Of a stretch of DNA of 42,000 nucleotides, positions 8,894 through 17,500 are shown piece by piece. Under the pieces are notes generated by a model, which worked only from the letters and a program-made list of their open reading frames with translations, searched no databases and had not been told where the DNA came from. Positions within the stretch are counted from its first letter, which is position 1; every line of letters begins with the position of its first letter. This DNA is from Apostichopus japonicus (taxonomy: Eukaryota; Echinodermata; Holothuroidea; Aspidochirotida; Stichopodidae). Made by a program: the position numbers and the translations under genes. Where the stretch lies: assembly GCF_037975245.1 (NCBI RefSeq), contig NC_092577.1:2691501-2733500 (forward strand), written 5' to 3'.

Positions 8894-11383
8894 GTGATTG
8901 TTTTCTACATATGATTACAGCAACTTATAATTACAAATAGTCTTCAATCACTAATCAAATCATTTCAGATTAATTAAACCCTCAAAGACATTTATTATGT
9001 TGATATAATTAATAATAAGTCATCTTAAGAATAAGAATCTTTTAACGATTTTATAGCATTTACACAGTTCCTTGTCTATTTCAGGTTTTCCAAACATCGA
9101 AAACATTCGATTTACCTAAGGAAAAATTAAAAGAATTTTTCATGGCCACAAAATGTACCATACCAGATGCCTTGGCTTCCCCGAAAAAGAGGAGGCTAAC
9201 GATTGAGGGAACAGTGGACAAGGTAACCTATCCTCATTGAAAAGGAAAATTTCAATGAAGTTTTTAATTACAGAGACTGAAAACCCAAGTGTTGACATAA
9301 GCTTCAAATATCAGTAGTTCCTAGTGGAGAATGGATCATGTCAAATAGCATTTTTGGTCTCACAATACTGCGTCCTTGTCATTATGTCAAGCCCCTGCAA
9401 TCGATCATCAATGGACGACAAGAAGAATTTGCGTCATCGATTACACAACCATTCGCTTTAGAAAGGCCATATATTTTGAGCCCTCAAGCTGTTCATAATT
9501 ATTATCAGGATTGACAAAGAACAGCATCGTTACAAAGAATAGGAAATTTGAATACTGTGACAATATTTAGTAACTTTAATGTTTTGTAAGTAATTACTTC
9601 TTCATAACATTAAATTGTTTTTTGATATCTTATAAAAAGGTCTACGAGCTTAAAGAAGGGGCAACATGGAAGAGGAGGGACGTTATTTTGTCAGATGTGT
9701 CGACAAAAAAGAAGATATGCTGCAAGCTGTGGGGCCAGCACGCAGAATCTGTTGCGGGTGTCAGCGAAGGCTCCACTGTTCAGATATCAAATGTAGAGGT
9801 CGACATTTTTAATGAAAGGCATCAACTAAAAACAACCTCGCTCTCTGCAGTTAAGGTATGCATTATGCTCATATACAATTGTACCCATGCCTTCCATAGG
9901 TTTAACATGTCAAATTCAATTTCCTGAATGGTTTGATCAAAGATTACCTCTTTGTTTCATACTTCTACTTCTTATAAATGATTTTCTTTTGTGTAATGAA
10001 AAATCGATTCCGACCGGATTATATTGGTTGAATTTTATGAACTATCCAACAAAATCTTGTTCTGATCGTCCCAAAATTGGATACATGCATCCATAGTAGC
10101 CTTTGTTATAAGCATCATTAAAAGATTAGTGACCTTAGATCTCATAATTCTCATTTCATAATTTTAACGAGATTGCATCAATAAAGAGAACTGCAAACTC
10201 AAAACATGCCTGCACCTACCCTTCCCAATAATAATATAGACACTTTTATTACCTTCTCCAAACACCAGCCCTCTATATTGTTTCACATCATTTTCGCCAT
10301 TTTCTTACAGATACTAACCAACCAACAGAGAAGATCTGGAGACTTTGAAATTGTAGGGGTAGACTTAGAAGAGTAAGTTATGCTAACAATTTTTTAACTT
10401 CATTAACAGTTAAAATTCTTTACGATGTCGCTCCATATCATACTTAAGAGGGTATTTGTGACGACATGCTTGTAACAAATACCTCAAGATGTGAAGCTTT
10501 GACAGTCAACAGGTATGAATAATTTATGCCATATGTGGAGGGTGGGTGTCCCATAATGAGTAAATAAATCATACAGATTATATTGCTAATGTGATGGATA
10601 TTAATAAGGTCTTAAGATAAGCCAAACCCAACATTGCAATTACATGTCGTCCACATGGTGATTTATTAACACTTTTATGAGATTATTGATACCACTAATT
10701 TTGTTTTTGAAATTGACATGAATATATATGAGGAGTCTGGCTGGCCACATTTTGAAACAGGTTTATATACATGATAACTTAACAAGACAATCATTGATTA
10801 ATGCAATTCTTGACAGGTGGGTGGTCCCTTTTCATTGTACTTGTACTATAACGAAGTATATTGTGCAAACCTTGTAACACTGTCGTTCAACAAGAAGACA
10901 TGTATTCATATCATATTTAGTATGAAGGTGGACCAAAATAGGTACAATATACGTGTTTTTTACAGTGGAAGACAGTCATTTAGGGTCTCCCCCAGTAAAG
11001 TATAAATATTGTAAACGCAACCAAAAATACCAAGAGAGATCACTTATATATGATGTTGTTACACTACATAGACAAAACCAAAAGTTTTGTACCTGCGTTT
11101 TAGAAGTGGACCAAAATTCCCAATAAAACTTCAAGGGAAAATGGAGAAAAAAAAAACATAACAGTAATATGATAACATAACACATTTTTACCTTATCTTC
11201 TTTCTTTCTCTTTTTGTCAGAAATACAAGTTATGTTATAACTGAGTGTGGGAACACTTTTAAGATGCTCAAGTCCATTCTGGAGAAGTATGACATGTCTC
11301 CAGATGACCTATTAAATGTGATGCCGGTTAAGTGCCACTTAACGCTGGAGGGAGAAGAGATCGTGGAACTTGAACTTAAATAA
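8654..11383 (+). CDS. RPA1-like single-stranded DNA-binding protein of the Helitron (5 exons, 272 aa)
   Basis: Five exons join with consistent phases: 8654-8893, 9085-9222, 9640-9855, 10311-10372, 11221-11383 (819 bases, 272 codons plus TAA). The ATG at 8654 directly follows a splice acceptor (tgatgtacag), so a 5' untranslated exon or fusion to an upstream transcript is likely. Residues 113-118 (PKKRRL) form a basic nuclear-localisation-like motif. Residues about 118-200 are an OB fold typical of the RPA70 family (VILSDVS...KLWGQHAE...NVEVD.FN..HQLKTTS). RPA binds single-stranded DNA, and several Helitron lineages carry RPA-like genes, presumably to protect the displaced strand. The gene lies 123 bases after the helicase-endonuclease ORF on the same strand and has no premature stops, unlike its neighbour. 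A host RPA paralogue is the alternative, made less likely by its place between Helitron parts. Confidence 0.82.
9085..9222 (+). CDS. RPA-like gene, exon 2
   Basis: 46 codons between acceptor ctatttcag and donor AAG/GTAACC, phase 0. It contains the basic PKKRRL motif and the first strand of the OB fold (LTIEGTVDK). Confidence 0.8.
9338..9514 (+). other. 58-codon open frame inside an RPA-gene intron
   Basis: The intron 9223-9639 holds a stop-free stretch beginning at ATG 9338 (and open further upstream from about 9299) to TGA 9512-9514. Amino-acid composition is balanced, unlike the A+T-rich DNA around it. I do not recognise the product. It may be a fragment of another element or a chance frame. 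Confidence 0.25.
9640..9855 (+). CDS. RPA-like gene, exon 3 (OB-fold core)
   Basis: 72 codons between acceptor tataaaaag and donor AAG/GTATGC, phase 0. This exon carries the diagnostic RPA OB-fold pattern, including KLWGQHAE and the HQLKTTS end strand. Confidence 0.85.
9856..10310. other. RPA-gene intron without recognised content
   Basis: A+T-rich intron. Short frames here run on from exon 3 without coding character. No repeat was noticed. Confidence 0.6.
10311..10372 (+). CDS. RPA-like gene, exon 4
   Basis: 62 bases between acceptor tttcttacag and donor GA/GTAAGT. It ends in phase 2 and encodes a short linker after the OB fold. Confidence 0.75.
10373..11220. other. RPA-gene intron without recognised content
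   Basis: 848-base A+T-rich intron with a T-rich tract before its acceptor. Nothing else is recognisable. Confidence 0.6.
11221..11383 (+). CDS. RPA-like gene, terminal exon
   Basis: The acceptor ctttttgtcag ends at 11220. The phase-2 join restores a Glu codon and the frame runs to TAA 11381-11383. It encodes an acidic, Leu-rich C terminus (EEIVELELK). Confidence 0.78.
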
Positions 11384-11870
11384 TCATGTCCTTTTATCTT
11401 AAGTTCAACATTTATTTTTGTTAGTTTCAGGTTTAAATCGACACTTTATAAGTTTTTTTTCATATAAGATATCTTCAAACAAACATTAGATCTACGCGAT
11501 TCACATTTATATTTGTTATTTTCAGATTTTAATAAACTAAGTTTTTTTTTTATATATCACATTTCTATATAACATTTTATCTGCACGTTTCATATACTTT
11601 TTTTTCAGATTTTAATCAACTCTATATATTTTTCTTTACATGAAATATATTGATATATGACATTTAATATATTTTAAGAGTTTAATTAACATTTAAAGAT
11701 ATCTTTGACTTTGCACTTTGTATAATTTTAGAAAACTTCCTTTTTTTTCATCATTTGATGTTCTCAACGCCACATTTTATTTATTTATTTTTAAGTTTAG
11801 TTCACATTTTAATATATCTTTAACATTGTAGATATCATTGCTTTCTAGCCATTCACCCGACAACAATTCG
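11384..11870. repeat. Degenerate A+T-rich repeats 3' of the RPA gene
   Basis: A 'cacatttattttt..tt.ttcagattttaat' block recurs about three times (near 11408, 11502 and 11590), with T-tracts and TATA runs between. It belongs to the Helitron tail. No gene is seen. Confidence 0.45.
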
Positions 11871-11874
11871 CAAA

Positions 11875-12258
11875 TTCCTTTTCGTCCTATTAAACAAGGG
11901 CGTTATCAAGTTTTCATATTTTTTATCATGTTTATTATGACCAGCAATTCCTGCCTTTTTTAAGTAATATAAAACCTTTTTTCTTATCTTTAATTCATTT
12001 GTTTTCTAACCTTTGTACTTCATAATATAATTCAGTACTTTTAAATTCATTCATTTTATATCACCTTGATATCCCTTTTCGTCTTATTAACCAGGGGCAT
12101 TATCAAGTTTATATTTTTTATCATGTTTATTATGACCAGCAATTCCTGCCTTTTTTAAGAAATATAACACCTATTTTCTTAAATCTAATTCACATGTTTT
12201 CTAACCTTTTGTAGTTCATAATTTAATTCAGTACTTTTAAATTCATTTCATTCTTTGA
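11875..12258 (+). repeat. Tandem duplication, about 195-bp unit, in the Helitron tail
   Basis: Two near-identical units start at about 11875 and 12070. Both read 'ccttttcgtc.tattaa.caggg', then 'atcatgtttattatgaccag', then 'aattcagtacttttaaattcatt'. The second unit leads into the poly(A) signal. Confidence 0.8.
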
Positions 12259-12266
12259 CTTGAGTA

Positions 12267-12272
12267 AATAAA
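12267..12272 (+). terminator. Poly(A) signal of the Helitron transcript
   Basis: AATAAA sits in a block that is conserved at 25303-25308 in another copy of the family, about 880 bases after the RPA stop codon. It is likely the 3' processing signal for the RPA (or RPA/Rep) transcript. Confidence 0.55.
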
Positions 12273-12317
12273 CTTTGATAAACCTTGAGACACTTTCCTG
12301 TTATATTTGCGTCAATT

Positions 12318-13178
12318 AGTAAAATTTCATGGTAGGATGTTGATAGTGTCACGATAGCACTATGTAAGTTTTCCCTTCAGGGTGTTCATGAATTCAAGAT
12401 GAGCTCACCTAGGTGTCTTTTGTGGCCCAGGCCGCCACACTATATTTTCAAATTGCTTCCGTTTTCAGTGTATGGAATGTCAATGAAACTTGGTCACATC
12501 GTTCCGCAGATGAGGGTTGTTCAGAAAATTGAGGTCAAATGTCATTTAGGGGGTTACCGTGACAACCTTTGTAATATTTTTAAATATCTTTCCCCTCAAA
12601 TTTTTTTGGAATCATATTCGAAGTTGAACTGTAGATTGTGTATGAATAATGTGATACATAATAATTGTCAAAAGTTAATTACAATTAATTCCTATTGCTT
12701 AAAATAATCTGAGTCCTCACCTTTTTCCAAAATCCTTAAATTTGTCTCCAACACTCAGTAGTGTTGTTTAAATTTGTGGTTAAGCTGTGCAGAGGAGTTA
12801 GTAGAATTAAAGCAAATTAGGGGTTGATATTAACTGTTGAACTGTAAGCATGAGAGCCCTATAGACAATCGGCAATTGCCAATTCTTAGTCTTTGACCCT
12901 GAAGAATGTAGACAATCAGCCAGAATTTTGGGAAAAATGTGCAGTTATATCTGCTCAGGTAAAGAGGGGGAGAGTTAAATAAAGCAGGTCTATGGTATTA
13001 ATGGAGAGAATGGGTAAAAAGGATTTAAAAGAGGAAAAAAAAAGGAATTACAGCCAGTGGTGTGGCCAGGATTATGTTACCGAAGAGGGAGAGGGAGTAT
13101 CCCTCATAGGTCCAAAAGTTTTGTGGGTCCTACATTTTTGGCTTGAAAAGGTATGAACTTCTATACAATTGGTGCTTT
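12318..13178. mobile_element. Foreign insertion within the Helitron tail
   Basis: The third family copy (25251-25821) is continuous where this copy is interrupted. Its left part matches 12213-12315 and its right part resumes at about 13178 ('ctaaattgcacatccatatccacc'). The intervening 860 bases are therefore an insertion, or two. Near its right side 'cagtggtgtggccaggatt' (about 13055) resembles the end of a hAT-type element. The frame at 12399-12707 is not recognised. The class is unproven. Confidence 0.55.
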
Positions 13179-13567
13179 AGATTGTTCTAAATTGCACATC
13201 CATATCCACCACTATGAAGATATGTTAACAAGAAGATCCTTTGTATATTTCACATATCAGAAATACTATTCTATGAACATAAAAAAAAGCTAATTAATGT
13301 CTAGACCTGATACATCATCACTATATGACCAAAATGTCCAATAGAGACTGATTAAGATGAATATGCCATAAAAAAGAAGGATCTAAATTCTATGACATTA
13401 CTAAACTCTTCTTGGCAACAGGCAATAACGTTAATGGTTAGACTCGCAGGTTGAATGTAACCTGCAGAGACTTTGTGGCAAACGCAAGTTCCCTATGTGA
13501 TGAACCATGATTGATAATTGTATAAACAACGCAGAGATATGAAATTAATAATCAATATAACAAATTC

Positions 13568-13602
13568 CAGTATTGAGATACTGCATCATTGATGCTCTTG
13601 TT
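13568..13602 (+). repeat. Helitron 3' terminal hairpin and tail
   Basis: A 6-bp perfect stem (CAGTAT/ATACTG) with a TGAG loop is followed by a 19-base tail ending GCTCTTGTT. The hairpin is identical in the copies ending at 20516 and 25821 and the tail nearly so, with the same end point. Confidence 0.75.
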
Positions 13603-14164
13603 AATCTTAAACAAAGCATGGTAGATTTTTGTATTATGTTCAGTGAAAAGATGGACTTGCTTCAAGTCTATGACTTGTAGCAAACTGTTAATTGTCTGGG
13701 CAAGTTTTTAAAGGAAGTCCTGTTGTCAGGGACAACCAGATCACTGTTCAGACAACCGATGTGGAGGTTGTCCAGCGAACGACCAGTTGTATAGACGTCA
13801 AATTCATGTAACATTGTAGATAGTATCCCCACATAGTTGAAATTATAAATTGTTAACACCCTCAAAAGGTTGTGTTCTATTCACCAAATCTACACATCTC
13901 TTACAGTGTACACAATGGTCAATGCTATTTTTTTTTCTGACAATCAAATTTGCTGTGAATTTTGAAGATCAATGAAGCCCTTTTGCGTTGCTTTACAATA
14001 GCTTAGAATATATTCTGATATATATATGCTCTTGTGGGATTTGTTCAATATTTTGCTTTAATCTTCTATTCGTGTTAAGCCTTATAGAAGTCCTGAATGC
14101 CCTCTGAAAATTACCTTACTTAAAATCAAAAGCCGTTTCTCTTCTTCACTTGCTCGTCAACCAG
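13603..14164. other. TUBGCP5 intron sequence right of the Helitron
   Basis: Intron sequence up to the acceptor at 14163-14164. No gene or clear repeat is visible. A minus-strand frame at 13668-13865 lacks coding character. Confidence 0.55.
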
Positions 14165-14504
14165 ATGAAGAAGAAGCTTTTGATTGGACATCGTACTTGC
14201 TGGCAGATTTGCCACCGCTGAAGAGATTTGCGGACGATTTTCCTTCGGATGAGGAGTGGAGTGAGGAAGAGGAAGAGGAGGAGTCGGTTTTAGTACCGCT
14301 ACCCGGAGGAGCAGAGGGGGACCTCTCTGGAGATGAATCAACCCTCCGAGAGAGTAGCATGGGGTTGAGCAGGCTGTCAGAGGGAGTGGTCAACGAATAT
14401 TGGAAGGATAAGGAGAAGTGTCTGATCTCCTCTGGTAGAAGAGCTGGTGATATACCACATGACTGGTACGTCCATGACAGACCTATTAGTCTTAACGGTC
14501 ATCG
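14165..14504 (+). CDS. TUBGCP5: TUBGCP5 exon (acidic region)
   Basis: Acceptor gtcaaccag, donor CATCG/GTAATC, ending in phase 2. It begins with an acidic stretch and an FDWTSYL motif matching the FDW.KYL of vertebrate GCP5. An E-rich run follows and then VVNEYW. The minus-strand frames at 14126-14393 are shadows of this exon. Confidence 0.85.
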
Positions 14505-17500
14505 GTAATCTGCCAGATATGCTACAAAGTTGGATTATGGTCAGTCATGTTCAAACTTTGATAAGCATAATTTTCATTCCACCCTCAAAGAATTTCCCCG
14601 CACTGAGATTTTGCTAGCAAATATTATATATATATTTGAAATGGCAATTAGTTTGAAAATCCAGCAAAAGGAGAAAACATTCCAGCCTCTACTAGGATTC
14701 AAATCCAAGCCTCCTGCTCTAAATGCAGTTGCCCTAACCAAATGGGCTATGGACACTGATTGTATTTCCAGAGGTCATCATTCCACTGTTGGACTTGTAT
14801 TGACCAATCAAGCCCTGTTTGGTGACATATTTTGCCTTACTCTTGCGATCAATCATGATGCTAGCCAACTCCAGATCATATGTGAATCCTAAGGCTGGAT
14901 CTCGAAAGAGATGGTTCGCAAAGAACTGCAGTATTTGACCGTAATTGATGCATTTTCACAGAGAGTTGTCGAGATTTTAGAAGTTGTCTCATTTTTTATC
15001 GTGGATACTTTCTTGTTCCCCAGGGTAGCCTCACAAAAAAGACTTTTCAGCGTGGACAGGTCGGAGGTCATAGCAAATGTTCATCCACTAACAGAAGATC
15101 AGGTTGTCAGGGAAACACTATGGCTTCTAATGGAACCAAACAATGGTTTTGTTTACTTCATAAAGGATCAACAAATCGTTCGCAATGATCGCATACTTGT
15201 ATCGCATCTCACTCGGGTAAATTTGATTTCTTGTCCTCAAGTTTTTTATTTGTCCCTAATCATTTACAGTTTACAGTTTACTTGTATCACATCTTAATTT
15301 CAGGTATTATTTTGTTGGACTCAATTTGCCTTGTCACTGATCATTCGTCAATAACAAACCTCAATACTGCAAAGATACAAAGTAGCGTGGTTTGCTACCG
15401 CGAATCAAGGAGCATAAAAAAAATTCAGCCAGATAAATATGAATAGTTATATAGCCATACACAAGAAAAAAAATACACAAATTGTATGATAAAAGGTGAA
15501 ATAATCATGAATTTCTTGCTAATCACAAAAGTTTTCAGAAAGTCATCCGTGAATTGTTACCAATTTTGTGGCTTAAGTAGAAACTTAACATTTGCATTAA
15601 GGATATCTCTCATAAGTTTGTTTTGTCCATGGTTTGAATTTTAGTCGTAAACAGGTTTGGCTGATAGTAGTATCGTTATCCTTAACCCAAGAAACCTTTG
15701 AAGGGTTACTCGCAACGTTTCTGCATTTCTACGTAGAATACTCTCTATGGCATCCAAAAACTTGTAAATAAATTCCATAATTTAGAGAACAATTGTGTCT
15801 CTCGTAACAAACGGTAACGTCATCAAGGAACTTTGCACGAAATGCAATTGACATCACCGATTAACAGGTGCAATTAACATTACCGATTGACCAGTGCAAT
15901 TAACCGGTGCAATTTACAGCACCAGTTAAGTTCATTTCAGATATAATCAGGAAAAAGTACATTTTTTTGGGTGTTTTTTACAAAAACATCTACAGAAAAT
16001 GTTCACGTAACTAACAGCTGTATTTTATTAATTTCTGCTTCTGTTTGATTTCATATTTTGTTTATGCTGCTGAAATTGTGTTTTGACAATTTTTTCTCTT
16101 CTTTTACAAATTTATATATTTTGTGTCCCAGGAATCTTTATCTCATCTTTTGGACGAGTTCACAGAGGTTGGAAATAAGCTCTACAGTCTCCAGTGTTTC
16201 ATAGACGCTTCATTCTCGTCGTTCGCGGCCGATCGACCAGCAGGTGACATCCATACGCCCCCCTCGCATTGCATCACCGCACAGGCATTCGGTGATGCCA
16301 TCAGGGACTTTCTTCAAGATTTCCGTCACGAGGTCCTCATATTGGAAAAGAAATGTGTTAGCCAAGGTGAGAGTAGGGCGATTAGTTTTTGCGGTATTTT
16401 AACCTGAAGTCAGAGTTTGATAACATCTGCAAAGAATCATGATGGGGTATGTCTTAGCTTCAGGAATCCCAGCAAGAAGCATACACAGCAATGAATAGTA
16501 TCAAAGAGGAACTATTCTAAGCTCCTTTAACTGATTAAAGTAGAAATCAAGGTTAGTCTTAGCTTCAGGAATCACAGCAAGATGTGTACACAGCAATGTA
16601 TAGTATCAAAGAGGAACTATTCTAAGCTCCTTTAACTGATTAAAGCAGCAATCAAGGTTTGTCGTAGCCTCAGGAATCACAGTAAGAAGTGTACACAGCA
16701 ATGAATAGTTTCAAAGAGGAACTATTCTAAGCTCCTTTAACTGATTAAAGCAGAAATCAAGGTTTGTCTTAGCTTCAGGAATCACAGCAAGAAGCATATA
16801 CAGCAATGAATAGTTTCAAAGAGGAACTATTCTAAGCTCCTTTAACTGATTAAAGCAGCAATCAAGGTTTGTCTAAGCTTCAGGAATCACAGCAAGAAGT
16901 GTACACAGCAATGAATAGTATCAAAGAGAAACTATTCTAAGCTCCTTTAACTGATTAAAGCAGCAATCAAGGTTTGTCTAAGCTTCAGGAATCACAGCAA
17001 GAAGTGTACACAACAATGAATAGTATCAAAGAGGAACTATTCTAAGCTCCTTTAACTGATTAAAGCAGAAATCAAGGTCTGTCTTAGCCTCAGGAATCAC
17101 AGCAAGAAGCATATACAGCAATGAATAGTTTCAAAGAGGAACTACTCTAAGCTCCTTTAACTGATTGTAGCAGAAATCAAGGTTTGTCTAAGCTTCAGGA
17201 ATCACAGCAAGAAGCATACACAGCAATGAATAGTATCAAATAGGAAATATTCTAAGCTCCTTTAACTGATTAAAGCAGCAATCAAGGTTTGTCTTAGCCT
17301 CAGGAATCACAGCAAGTGTACACAACAATGAATAGTATCAAAGAGGAACTATTCTAAGCTCCTTTAACTGATTAAAGCAGCAATCAAGGTCTGTCTTAGC
17401 TTCAGGAATCACAGCAAGAAGTGTACACAGCAATGAATAGTATCAAAGAGGAACTATTCTAAGCTCCTTTAACTGATTAAAGCATAAATCAAGGTTTGTC

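Larger units (their letters stand above)
1..13602 (+). mobile_element. Autonomous-type Helitron (Helentron/Helitron2 class), left end not resolved
   Basis: The element is defined by its contents: a Rep-helicase-endonuclease ORF (2387-8530), an RPA-like gene (8654-11383), and a 3' terminus shared with two other copies in this window. The last bases are a hairpin (CAGTAT-TGAG-ATACTG at 13568-13583), then a 19-base tail ending GCTCTTGTT at 13602. After that point the three copies have unrelated flanks. A poly(A) signal AATAAA is at 12267-12272. The tail is split by unrelated DNA at about 12318-13178. The 5' end is uncertain: repeats at 217-330 match the left part of the short derivative at 20056-20516, so the element begins at or before the window edge or within the first few hundred bases. 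Internal hairpin-type 3' ends and an EEP domain fit Helentrons rather than canonical 5'-TC/CTRR-3' Helitrons. The exact family is inference. Confidence 0.72.

Noticed and set aside
12399-12707. 102-codon plus-strand frame
   Set aside because: It lies within the foreign insertion in the Helitron tail and shows no domain. It is kept only as part of that insertion.
14126-14393. Two minus-strand Ser/Pro-rich frames
   Set aside because: They are complements of the acidic TUBGCP5 exon at 14165-14504, which has the splice sites and homology.
15041-15050. Alternative splice acceptor 'gacttttcag' for the second visible TUBGCP5 exon
   Set aside because: It breaks phase with the donor at 14504, whereas the acceptor ending at 15023 restores an intact Arg codon and the frame.
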